This document shows positions 26,201 through 37,601 of a stretch of DNA of 64,000 nucleotides, one piece after another. The notes below the pieces were generated by a model. The model was not told where the DNA came from and searched no databases. It saw only the letters and a list, made by a program, of their open reading frames with translations. Source of the DNA: Bryum argenteum (Eukaryota; Streptophyta; Bryopsida; Bryales; Bryaceae); NCBI GenBank assembly GCA_037043015.1, contig CM073321.1, positions 5,042,001-5,106,000 on the forward strand, written 5' to 3'. A program made the translations under genes and the position numbers. How positions within the stretch are numbered: the stretch's first letter is position 1; the number at the start of each line of letters is the position of its first letter.

Positions 26201-27070
26201 GTAGCGGAATGACAAACCGAGGTTGTTACTGATGTTAGTAGTCATTGTCCTGGTCCACACATGACCGTCGTATCTTTTATCCATCCCGTCCATAGATTTG
26301 GCTACCTTGACAGCAGTAGTTGGTAGAACGGGAGGTAAAATGTACAGGACATCACCATTGAAAGTGGGGGGCAGGAAAGAGACGCTGTGAGTAAGAATGG
26401 AATGGAAATCTATTTTTTTGAGTATAGTTTTGTTGCGAGACATACTACCAAGTCTACGGAGCGAGGAAAGAATGGTTTTGGGCTTTACGACTTTGGACGC
26501 GGGAAGAGAAGAGGGGGTGGTTCCGAGACTGTATTTAGAACCAGACAAGGGGGGAGGCAGATCCGATGATAAATGACGGGACTGGATAGACGTTTTTCTT
26601 TCATCGTCGGATGAATTAGAAATATCGATTAGGACTTCGAGTCCGGGTTCGACCTTGACACGAGCAAGAACTGGAACAACTGTGGAGATGGTAGAAGAAC
26701 TACGAGGAGTGAGGAGCACGGTGGAGGCGTTCATGACGGACTCTGTCAGGCCATAGAGTAGATATTGTCCAGGCTGTAGCTTATACATTTTACAATTACT
26801 CTCTAGGTCGACTGGTTCGACAAGGACGGAGTATTGAACAAGATTTGAGTTTGGATCCAAGACATGTTTCTCTAACCATAGAGAGGACTCATCAAACCCG
26901 AAACGCATTGCTAGCCAAGACGGAGTGACTTCTGCCACTCCATCCACCCCCGGAGGAATGCAGATAGGGGGACTTAAGTCTTCAGACCTAATGGCAATGA
27001 CGTTTGGAGCGGGAGGTAGGGGAGCGGAGGATGCCATGATAGACGCAGGCGAGGAAGACAACATCAACAA
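23228..27070 (-). CDS. MULE-like transposase with SWIM zinc finger, nearly intact
   Basis: Two exons (27070-24914 and 24667-23228) flank a GT-AG intron of 246 bp in phase 0, giving about 1198 codons. The only defect seen is an in-frame TAG at 23932-23930; homology to the copy at 1-2005 continues past it in the same frame. In order: a Pro/Ser-rich N-terminus; a Cys/His cluster (CKICKEPP ... CVHIGTHDHP) like zinc-binding DNA-recognition domains; a DDE core with Asp556 (HVYDSK) and Asp605 (FMADSAQAN) and GRERTCYFHW; WHFRYRQW at the end of exon 1; a charged linker; and a C-terminal SWIM finger (CSC ... CKH). It is transcribed away from the acidic-protein gene starting at 27595. It could be an autonomous Mutator-like transposase or a host gene derived from one. 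No terminal repeats were found. Confidence 0.7.
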
Positions 27071-27594
27071 GTGCGTAGAGAAAGAGAGTCTGAGGTGCGT
27101 TTCAAATGTTCAAATACAAAGAATTGGTGTAGGCCTTTTGTATACGTATTGAATACCTACTAGACGAAATTTCATATTAAAAATTTGTACAGGTACGTGA
27201 TACTCTTAATCGTGAGCAAGATAATTTGAAAGCACGTTACTTATAATGCTTAAAATATTTGGACTGACATAATTGCATTAAATGGTTTGGATTAAAAATA
27301 TTAGATCCCTCGATAAAATAAGTAGGTGTAGAAGGTAAAGTGACGGCGGCTGTCATTGTCAGATAATTAGATGCGTTGGATTTTAGATACGTTTAAAAGA
27401 TAACTTATTATGGATTGTCAGACACGGTCATAGCGGTATGTTAAGAAATACGCGTTCGCTGATTAGGGTTTCTTAGCCGCATGTGGGATCTCATATAATG
27501 GAGTTGAAAACCGTAGTCCAACCTCTTCATTTGCAGTGAGAACTCCTGGACTCGTTCGGTAGAACGTGTGATAAGTTATCTTCAAACAAGCAGC
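27071..27594. promoter_or_regulatory. Shared 5' region between two divergent genes
   Basis: This 524-bp AT-rich gap separates the start codons of the minus-strand MULE gene and the plus-strand acidic-protein gene. Divergent arrangement suggests that both promoters lie here. No clear TATA box or known binding site was identified. Confidence 0.3.
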
Positions 27595-30500
27595 ATGGAC
27601 GAAACCGCTAGCGGTAGTGAGAGAGGAAAGGACATAGGTCAGAAGAAGAAGAATCGAAGGGGAGGAACGAAGTTCACTAATTCTAAAGCACAAAGGCGTA
27701 GTGCTTTGCGGAAGCGCGATGGGAGAAGCTGTAGCGGCGATGATCGGGAGCCGGACGGGTACGATATTCTAATCGACGACGATGTGCTACCGCCGTTTAG
27801 GCGGACTATTAAGATGCGATCGCTCAACCTCGACAGTGTTCCTGAGAGTGTCGAGACTGACGAAGCTGAAGCAGAGGAGGAAGAAGGGAGTACAAGGCAT
27901 TTCAGGACGTCTAGCGAGTTTGATTTCGTGGAAGGGGATGACAATGGAGGTGTGGACTCTACACATGAGGTAATGAAGCAGATTATTTTACAACTATTTT
28001 AATATTCGTAAAGGTCAAACTATTTCTGGATACATATATGAATCAAGATTACCATGTGTTGTCGTCAGGGTCGCAGAGGATCGGAAGAGGAAGATGAGCG
28101 ATCAGAGGATGAAACAACAATGTTTGAGGAGAAAAGAGTCACAGATACGGGCGGAAGAGCAGAAGCCTCTTATCCTCTGGAAACACAAGATGGAGAAAAG
28201 GATGGATTTGAGACAAGTGCTGAAGAATTAGAGGAGGTACACGAGAAACCCTATTTCTTGGTTTACTGGGAGGACCTAGGGTTGGTTAAGTATACAATCA
28301 ACGAGAATTCATTCTTCAATTCGATGTAGTTTGGACATTTGACATGATATAATTGCATGACATATACGGAGCCAAGATTCAGAATATTTTTTATTGTGAT
28401 TTTATAGTGAAAACAGTGTCTCATGTTTCTGGTCGTAAACTCCTACTTGCCGGACCCAATTCGGAAATTTTGGCTCTGAAGTTCGTACCTTCAGAATATG
28501 TGACTAATGACAATGATATTGAAGTTAATGTATAAATTTTTTATGTAATAAAGTATATATGTTATACAGTGTACAGTATTTTATACATAGGGAATAAAAA
28601 TAATTCAATTGCAAATGGGGCTAGTATAAGGGGGACTGCATGCCTATGGGCCAAGCACGCCCATGGGGCCGGCATGCCCATGAGGGTGTATAAGGTTACG
28701 GCAGTACCCGAAGCCCGCCCTGCCAGTGCAGCAGTATCCGAAGCCCGCCTGTTGGTGGCAGTACCCGAAGCCCGCCCTCCGGTGGCAGTACCCGAAGCCC
28801 GCGCTGCCGGTGGCAGTACCCAAGCCCGCCCAGCCCGTAGGAGCCCATGCTGCCTGTGGCAGTACCCGAACCCCCCCCGCCGGTATCTCTACCCTAAGCC
28901 CGCCCAGCCGGGAGCCAAAGCCCCCGCTGCCGATAGCAGTACCCAATCCCGCTCGCTAGTAACAGGACCCAAGCCCACGCATTGACTTGAGTCCCCGAAG
29001 CCCGCTCGCCGGCGCCTGTAGCCGAAGCCTGCTCCCTTCCGGAAGTCCGCCAGCTCCTCCTCCGACGAAATCCCGATGTCGCCGGCTCACCGGTGCGGTA
29101 GGAATCGCTAGACCCAGCTCTGCCTCTCGTCGCGTCTTGTCGTCATGTTCCATTTAGATACGCCGATGCAGGGAGGGATCGCCGAAGCGCTCTGCGGCAT
29201 TACACTAAAAATAGAATCAGTGATGAGAGTTCTCTGACAAAATGGGATCCTCAGTTTACATACCATGAGAGGTTGCATTTAGATGAGGCGTTTGAGTGTT
29301 GTCAAAAAATTCTAGGAAAAAGAGAGAATGGCGCATTCGGTTGAGATAGAGGTGGCAACGGGAGGAGCTGGAGTGCATGTAGAAGAAGACTTGGAAAATG
29401 TGAGTTCGAATACTTCAGAGTCTAGTCTCTTCGCCGAATTTTACAGGTCGCATCAATATGCTCTTGGAGAAGCAATCAAGACTAGAGTGGAGTTGGAGGC
29501 GTTGTACTCCAGAGGTTTCAAGGTATGTACTCCACAAATCTTACTGATACCTAAGATTGAATGATATTTGAAAACCCTAATTCGTAGAGAGACTTCTAGA
29601 GAAGTGGCAGCTTCCTGCAAACACTATCATTGTGTCGCAGATGCCGAGGCTTTGAAAGTAGGTGTTCTCCATAAAATGGTATCAATTTTACTGCAATCGA
29701 TCTTCCCGCCGTGTCCCTGTTTGTTCTTAGACACTTCTTCAGAAGCGTGATGAGAAAGCGGGTTGAGCTCCTTGACCGGAGTTGTCGCACAGCTCGAGGA
29801 AGCTGTCCGCTCGGTTGAATCCTCGCTGAGCACGAGGGCTCTGTCTCCTCTATTGAATCGTCGGTGACCTCGCGGGCTCGTGTGGGGTTGCTCAGGCTCC
29901 CGTGCAGACTGAGCTTGTGCTCTTGGTGTCTGAAACAAGCCGAAACAGCCTATGAATCCGGGCTATGAAGCAGCTTGCTGAGCTCGGTTCCCAGCCTTGT
30001 TGACTTCGTGTTCGATTGGATGTGCTTTTTTGGATGCTTGAATGTGGAATGGTGGTTTTGGAATTTGGAATTTGTCGGACAAGTGTCACACTTGCGTCGA
30101 CGCAAGTCTGACACTTGTCCGATCAAATTCTCATTTTTTTTCTCAAATCACTTGCTAGTTGCTCTGTTGAAACATTGTTGAGCTCGCGGGCTCGCGGTGG
30201 GGGGGGGGGCTGCCACGCTCTCTTGCAGACTAAGCTCGTGCTCGAGGTGTTTGAAACCAGACCGAACCGCCCTGAAGCCGGGCTATGAAGCAGTTGCTGA
30301 GCTCGTGCAGACTGAGCTCGTGCTCGTGTTGATTGAATCCAGACCGAACCCGCCCTGAAGCCGGGCTATGGAGCAGTTGTTGAGCTCGGTTCCCAGCCTT
30401 GTTGCCTTCGTGTCCGATTGGATGTGCTTTTTTGGATGCTTGAATGTTGTATGGTGGTTTTGGAATTTGGAATTCGTCGGACAAGTGTTAGACTTGCGTC

Positions 30501-31911
30501 GACGCAAGTCTGACACTTGTCCGATCAAATTGTCATTTTTTTTCTCAAATCACTTGCTAGTTGATGTGTTGAAACATTGTTGAGCTCGCGGGCTCGCGGT
30601 GGAGGGGGGGGGCTGCCACGCTCTCAGCAGACTGAGCTCGTGCTCGTGGTGTTTGAAATCAGATTGAACCCGCTCTAGAGCCGGGCTATGAAGCAGCTTG
30701 CTGAGCTCGTGCAGAATGAACTCGTCCTTGTGTTGGTGGAAACCATACCGAACTCGCCCTGAAGCCGGGCTATGAAGCAGTTGCTGAGCTCGTGCAGACT
30801 GAGCTCGTGCTCGTGTTGATTGAATCTAGACCGAACCCGCCCTGAAGCCGGGCTATGAAGCAGCTTGCTGAGCTCGGTTCCCAACCTTGTTGACTTCGTG
30901 TTCGATTGGATGTGCTTTTTTGGATGCTTGAATGTGGAATGGTGGTTTTGGTATCTGGAATTGATCGGACAAGTGTCAGACTTGCATCGACGCAAGTCTG
31001 ACACTTGTGCGATCAAATTCTTATTTTTTTCCTCAAATCACTTGCTAGTTGCTCTGTTGAAACATTGTTGAGCTCGCGGGCTCGCGGTGGGGGTGGCTGC
31101 CACGCTCTCTTGCAGACAGAGCTCGTGCTCGTGGTGTTTGAAACTAGACCAAACCCGCTCTGAGGCCGGGCTATGAAGCAGTTTGCTGAGCTCGGTTCCC
31201 AGCCTTGTCGACATTGTGTTCGATGGTATTCGCTTTTTGATGACTCTCGCCCGACTCAACTTTCGATTTTTTTCTTTATCATTTGTTGGTTGCTCTGTTG
31301 GGTCATTGATGAGCTCCTGGGCTTGTGGGGGGGACCAACATCTCATTCAGAGGGTGTGAATCGTGCTTGTGGGTTCGGCAATGAGGCTGGAATATGCCCT
31401 TTACCCGCCGATTAAGCTCCTTGTTGAGCCTGGAAACGTCCTTGTTGAGTGCGTTTTGAGTTCTAATATTTTATTAGATGGTTCATTCTGAAATGCTTGA
31501 TGAAACGTAAATTCTTAAGTTTAGTTTAGTTTTTCCTTGAGTTAGGTTTGCTTTGTTTGGTATTTGATTGTTGGGATTGTGGTGTTTTTGCAGGATCCTC
31601 TGAACCTACATGGAGTTCATACAGAAGTGGAATCCGATGCGGATAGCGACTTCTCCGCTTTGAGAGACCATGTGTTGGCTATAGTGGAGTCCCGTCGATT
31701 AGTCGTAGCATTGTCTTCGGTTCCGGAAACGCCACCTCCTGCCTCTCCTGTCCGTCACACTTTAAGTGTTGACGTTGATCAGGTTGCACGAGCTGTTAGC
31801 ATGCGAATAAAAAGTAATGAGGCCAAAGCTCGTCGTCTCCAGGAAAAGAAATTTGCTAGACTTGCACCTAGACGTTCTCCGCAACTTGCCGCGAAGATGC
31901 AATCTCCTTAG
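27595..31911 (+). CDS. Acidic, low-complexity protein gene, proposed four exons
   Basis: Proposed exons are 27595-27969, 28069-28236, 29316-29522 and 31594-31911. All junctions are GT-AG and phase 0, giving 355 codons plus stop. The N-terminal 45 residues are very basic (KKKNRRGG, SKAQRRSALRKR), then acidic (DEAEAEEEE, EEEDERSEDE). The last exon is Pro/Ser-rich and ends in a basic helix (KSNEAKARRLQEKKFARLAPRR). The first two exons are well supported. The join to 29316 is less sure: exon 2 could instead read on to a stop at 28329, giving two genes. No domain is recognised; the composition suits a nuclear or chromatin protein. The stop lies only 140 bp before the ATG of the ParB-methyltransferase gene on the same strand, so the two may share a transcript. 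Confidence 0.45.
28680..29000 (+). repeat. GC-rich minisatellite in a proposed intron
   Basis: About ten degenerate copies of a 24-30-bp unit like GTACCCGAAGCCCGCCCTGC (then CGGTGGCA). It lies between proposed exons 2 and 3 of the acidic-protein gene. All six frames look open because of the composition, but the translations are pure repeats. Confidence 0.8.
29890..31335. repeat. Satellite array with 48-56-bp perfect or near-perfect palindromes
   Basis: Three to four copies of a 300-480-bp unit fill most of the last intron (29523-31593) of the acidic-protein gene. Each unit has GAGCTCGTGCTCGTG-type repeats, a block GAAGCCGGGCTATGAAGCAG, a block GGATGTGCTTTTTTGGATGC, and a long palindrome centred on GTCGAC. 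The palindromes are at 30075-30122 (one mismatch pair), 30477-30524 and 30961-31016. The arm sequence is TCGGACAAGTGTCAGACTTG. G-runs follow the palindrome in each unit. The last partial unit (31090-31335) lacks the palindrome. Confidence 0.85.
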
Positions 31912-32051
31912 TTTTATCGGAACATTATATGATATGTTTAGCATATACTAAGTTACAATAAGGTTATGTACTACTTTTTATATATTATTATTCATTTTAT
32001 ACTATCTTATGCTTATTGTGGTGTGTTGTATTTAATTTCTTGGATTTCCAG

Positions 32052-35000
32052 ATGAGCATAGCTCAAGACCATCTCATTCCAGATGAAGAAGCCATCCCGC
32101 CTCATCTTAATCCTCCACAAACTGTACCTTCCGTCGGAGATGAACTCATACTTGATAGTGTGAGAAATGTTGATGACTTCAGAAGTGGAGTTCTGCAAGA
32201 GAGTCCTTCGGAAACCGATCGCCAACTTGTAGAAGGCGAATGCAATGCAGTTTCAAGTGACAATCCTCTTGAAGCTGCAGATATTCACCTACCAACGCAA
32301 GACCATGATGGACACCAATCCCTCTCGGATGATGAAGAATCTACATTGCCTGAAGGTGTCAACGTTGGAATGATTCACATGCCCACACATCTTCAAAACA
32401 AGGACCCCCACTGGAGTGCTAACGAGATGCGAATGCTCCACAAGAGTGATTCGATAGCAATCATCAACAGGTTACGCTACAAACCTGTTAAGAAGTCTCG
32501 TATGCTAATTCCACTTTGTCGCCTCGTCTGTTATCCGAAGGTTTGGCCGATCTCTAAACAAGACGTCCGTAAACTGGAGAATGAGTTCATCAAAGGCTAC
32601 CGCGAAGGCGATCGGGTAATGTACGTGTCTCCCTTTGATAGAAAAGGCCGAGAAAAAACCGTTGACAGTCAAGATGTACTTTGGACGAACCCGCTTTGGA
32701 AAGCCGCCAATGAAGAGTTCGAGAGTACGCTGCGGTCCGATCCAGATCTTCATAGCCTTTGTGACAAATATTTCTATGTCTACGAAGGTAACCACCGTGT
32801 TACAGCGTGGATGCGCCATATCGAGAGATACCACAAGATTGATCCCTCGTGGTACATTTCGGTTGACTGCATCGTACTCGATGCTCGTGGAGAAAGCAAT
32901 CTTCTCCTTGATGCTATGAACGACATAAACTGGTAAGGAAATGCGTCATTCATTAATATCATGTTCTTTTATGATTGTGTCATATACAATTTTTCTCATC
33001 TTTCGTTCTATGTTGTAGGTCCACTGAACATGATCATGTCGAAGACAGTTTGTGTGCGAAACTGCAACGCATGAAGAAGTTTGGAAAATTGAAACTCGAA
33101 GATTTCAAGGACCTCATTTCTCCCGAAGATTACAGGATCTGTAAGAACGCCAAAGCAAAAAAGGAGACGTGGTATCCTGTGACAATAGACGTTTTTGTAA
33201 AATTTCTATACGCGGTACGTTCGCTATAAATGTTATCGACTCCTTTTCTTCAAATTTACCTATAACAACGTCTCATTTGTGTTCTTGTTGTTTTATAGGG
33301 GAGGTTAGCGAAAAAATCCGACGATGCTGAAGCTACGTACTACGCCACGGTTCCAAAAGATAAACAAACTGGACCGGGAGTATGGAGTGCCATGGATAAC
33401 GCCATCAAGGCTGAAATCAAAGTAATACGTGGCAAGAATTTTGACAAAATGGTCGCGGTGGCCAATATCAAACTCGGGAAAGTCTTTGCGAGAGAGGTAT
33501 TGCTGCCTGGGTTCCGCGATTTATGACACTTTTTCTGACTTTACGTTCAACTGCACTATTCAAAACTGTGATTCCGATATGCAGATTAATTCTCATTACA
33601 GCCAAAACATGAAACCCGACATGACGCTTGAACGCTTACATATGGTAGCCACTAGCAATGTTCACTTTGATTTCAAGGCAAAGTGGCTACAGTGGTGGAA
33701 CTCACCAAACGAAGTTCGACGTTCATTTCGATTCCCAGAGGAACGCCCGATGAAAGACAAAGCTTTGGTTTCATTTCTACATCGTGCTTCTCTTTGGGCA
33801 CAGGTAACTTGCATATTCGTTCTGTGATTACATTATTTGAGATTATATGTTACTTTTAATACTAACATGTCTCCTGTATTTTCAGCTTGAGCAATCACTT
33901 GAAAGTGAATTGCAGAATCTGGTAGACAACGAGAACCTCAATATTAAGTGGTCTAGTGTTGTCCTAAAGCCATCTGCATATATCGAGAAGTGGAGGTTGA
34001 ACTTATGGGAGAAGGCATTCGGAAACTATCTTGCTCCAACTGCAAGTCCGAAGTTCATTAAAGGCTCGGATCTTTGCAAGATTATTGGACGCAAAGCTAC
34101 AATTAAGCGACTTTTATTCCGGTATGTATTTCATTTCTTACTAAATATTATTGAAAGTGGATCAACGTATTCAATTTTCCCTATCTAATTTGTTCAATTT
34201 GTTGTAGGTATTTAAAACAGGAACTCATTGCCAAGGGAGCATTACCTTCGTTTTCCATTCCAATGGAGTTCGAGGACGTTGCAGTGACGAATGATCCCCG
34301 CAGTTTTTTCTCCTCAGCCCAACAAGAGCGGTTTACAAACTCCCAATTGACGACCGATGGATGGTTCTTTGAGTGCGACGACAACTACGTGCACAAAGAG
34401 GAGAAGCATCTTCTTCGAAACCTGGCTTCAAACCCTGCTGACTCCGCACCAATGGAGATTGACGACGACGACGATGACGACCTATCCATTATACCAGTCG
34501 CATCCGATCCAATCTCTTCTCCTTCTTCACGAGTTGCAGTGCCCAAGCCTTGCGCAAATTGGAAGCGTCGCAACGTTGTTGCAGAGCCTGTTGTTGAAGT
34601 GGACGAAGATTTGGAAGATATTGCTCCTCCGCCAGAGGACATTGCACGGCCAGAAGATGCTGATCTGACTCAGGCTTCGGAGGGAGCGACAAACAATGCA
34701 AATTGACGCAGTGGAAGACTAACTCAACTTTCTACTGGTGGACTTACGAATGTTGGGTCCCCTCCTCAATCATTCACCGTTGACCACAACTCTCAGCAGT
34801 CCTTGTGTCGCCTCAGCCAGCCAGTATTTGCCAAACGCCCTCTTCCGAAACCCAATCACATTGGTAGCAGCTCGTCGTCAAAAATTTTAGTCACTCTGCC
34901 AATGTATCTCGAGAAGGGCAACATTGGAGATTTGGTTCATCAGTCGTCGAAGACTGCAAAATGGGATTCGCAAATCCTCGATATCGTCGAGCACATCAAA

Positions 35001-36399
35001 AAGGTATGATTTCTTACATTTGTCATTTATAATCTCCCTACTTACAAATCTTACTTGTAAATCTATTTGCCACTATCTAATTTCTGATTTGTATCTCAGA
35101 TTGGCAAAGACCGTAAGTACCCGTGTTTGGCGATGGAGTATGAACCCAAGCATCCAGGAATTGATCTCATTTTTGCAGATGCTCCCGAGAACTTCCCTGT
35201 ACCGGGTGTGTCTCCAACAGAAATTCCATCCTGGAACAGGCGGGAGAAAACCTACTTTGAGAGCCTCTTCGTGTTTGCCGCGTATCATTTGACAGACGTT
35301 GGAGCCATTCTTCTGATGCATCCTAAATGTCGTAGAATCGAGCGTACTCTCGATTCTGAGTTGCATACATATAGTTTTTGTCTTGTTCGAGACTGGTGGG
35401 GATATAATCCCCTCCCTATGGCTTCTACCGTACCCAAATCGAAAGAGGTACGGAACAAATTCTAGTTTCCAATTGCACGATTCATTAATATTTACTTCTA
35501 TGCTTCTATGTTAACGTATTTGTACTTGTGTTTTGCAGACTCACTGCTTCCATATCAGAGGGTATGTTCGTAAAGATTATGTTTCGAAGTTCCAAACTCG
35601 GCAAGTCGCACACGCATACGGGGATGTGGCAATCGTACCTGATGAGGAAGACCACCTCTGTAACTTTGCAGAGAAAGAAACATTGCGTTATCGTCCGGAC
35701 GGTACGCCGTCGCGAGGCTCACGAGAGAAGGACCCCTCCTTCATTCAATGTTTCATCGATTGTCTCACGGACGACGGGGGTATAGTCTTCGACTGGAGCG
35801 CAAGTACAGGTATTGTTACCGTCAACTCTACAATAGAATTCGTTTATACATTTTTCATGTCTAAGGTGGGCTTCTGATTTATTTAGGTACATCTGTGATT
35901 GCTTGCGCGCGCTCCAACCGACACCTCATCGCAATGGAACCTGACGATGAAATTTTCGATGGTGTACTAGCGGATTACAAGAATGATCCTCCCGGTGATG
36001 AGGAAAGTGGAGAATCAACGCCTCTCGCTGATTATGATTCTGATGAACCGGTCGTGAAGAAGTCACGGAAGTTCATTGGTGCGTAATTCCATCTTCTATT
36101 CACTTTCTCAATTTTAAATTACACACTTACAAATCGGTAGTACTGACTTTCTTTGTACTTTTAGGATCGCAGGTCTGAAAGAGCGATTGACTCGCAACGC
36201 TCATCTCTACAAGAGCCCTCCATCAAAATTCACCCTACCATCGTACGCTAAGCGTCTTGCTCAAGAGTTTGTTCAAGCTCCATCTCCCATTTAGTCTGAC
36301 ACTCCACGTCGACGTTATAGCAATGGTGTGCTTAAGTTTATAGACTTTGAGCCTGATGAGTGTGATCAGCACTTTAATGGTTCTACACCTTCTGCCTAG
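32052..36399 (+). CDS. ParB-like domain fused to a beta-order DNA methyltransferase-like domain
   Basis: Ten exons: 32052-32932, 33019-33214, 33299-33496, 33585-33803, 33886-34121, 34208-35003, 35100-35447, 35539-35809, 35887-36078, 36173-36399. All introns are GT-AG and 77-99 bp long, and every phase agrees (1187 codons). Residues 1-140 are acidic. A ParB-like segment follows, with YEGNHRVTAW (GNHR 246-249). A charged linker has an acidic run. The C-terminal part has FADAPENFP (DAPE 869-872, at the place of a DPPY motif IV), then FDWSASTG-TSVIACARSNRHLIAMEPD (1042 onward), which fits motif I with its acidic cofactor residue Glu1066. The order IV then I, 170 residues apart, is that of beta-class N4-cytosine/N6-adenine methyltransferases. 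DAPE and the Gly-poor motif I are unusual. In-frame TGA 34704-34706 and TAG 36292-36294 interrupt it; the latter could be the true stop. The start at 32052 directly follows an acceptor-like TTTCCAG. Confidence 0.6.
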
Positions 36400-37601
36400 A
36401 GTGAGATTTGTTTTCTGATAGGTACTGGACATGGTACTAGAGTATTCGTTTACCTTGATTTATTACTGCTATACTATGTATTTGTGTTTTTCAATATATA
36501 TGGTTTTATATATTTATTTATTGTGATTAGCTTTTATAGCTTAAGCTACACTAAGTGCTTCAAGTATTACTCTAAGTATCTCAATACAATGTAATCTATA
36601 GCCATGCTTGCCTTTAATGGTGACGTCAGCCCTAATTTTGATGTATCTTCTTCAACTCCAATTTCAATGCATCGGTGTATGTAAATGTTTAAGTGTAAAA
36701 CTCAATGCAAACTAAAAGTTTGAGAAGGTCTTTTTTTATTTCCTTTGGAGTGATTGAATCTTGCCAATGTTGGTAGGGGCTACAGTCCAGTATTTGTAAA
36801 GCTCAGGATAGCGGCTTCAAGACGCAGTGCAACGCTCAAACGAGGCCAAGGAGAATCGAACTTGGACCACTACAACGCCACGCGAATGTCTTCCTCTACA
36901 CCTTACAAGAGGAGACGGAAAGACGACCTGTAGTTGTAAATTTCGGATTATATGAACCGAAGCATTCACATATAATTCTGACAAGTGTAATAGGAAATTG
37001 ATGACGTCAGCCCTAAATAGTCTCTAAATCTTAATATCGATAAATTATACTTATTGATTACCTAAATGGGTCACCCCTAATTTCAGTTTATATTTTGGAT
37101 ATGATTTGAATTGTATTGGTTACACATGATGATGCCTGCCCATAATTTAATTAACGTTTATTTAAACTTGCAAGTGTGGATAATTTATGAAATATTGTAT
37201 GACCTATGTCCGCGGTTTTGGGTACTTTTATGCCTAAAAATGACCATTTCAAAATTTCAGAACCACCCATTCCATGGTAATAGGGCCATTAACTTCAAAA
37301 TTTCTTTTTTTCTTACCGCTCAAACTTTACCGCTCACCGCTCAACGCTCACACCGGTGGTTTCCCCCATTGCCGCATAAGGGCACCCAACCTTGTAGATT
37401 TAGTGAATTGGAAGAAGTCCAACCCGAGGATTTGGAGGGTGAAACTTTAGAGTTAGAAACCCCTACTATTCCGGAAGCCCCGTTTGTTCCGATTATTCTT
37501 ATACCCATGACGCAATCGGCCAACCCCGTAGATGCAATGATGGCCCCTAGAAGGCTCCTCATTGTGATGCTCATAGGCCTAGTACCGCGGAGTATGCCCG
37601 T
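36400..37601. other. Gene-free stretch ending in a possible gag-like fragment
   Basis: AT-rich and featureless to about 37310. From 37330 to 37601 the frame encodes Glu- and Pro-rich sequence (EEVQPEDLEGETLELETP, then PVDAMMAPR) that resembles the leader or gag of an LTR retrotransposon. It stops abruptly where gypsy element A begins, so A may have inserted into an older element. Confidence 0.3.

Noticed and set aside
28569-29153. Open frames in the GC-rich region (repeated PKPA and YPKPA peptides)
   Set aside because: They are translations of a minisatellite, open in several frames because of composition.
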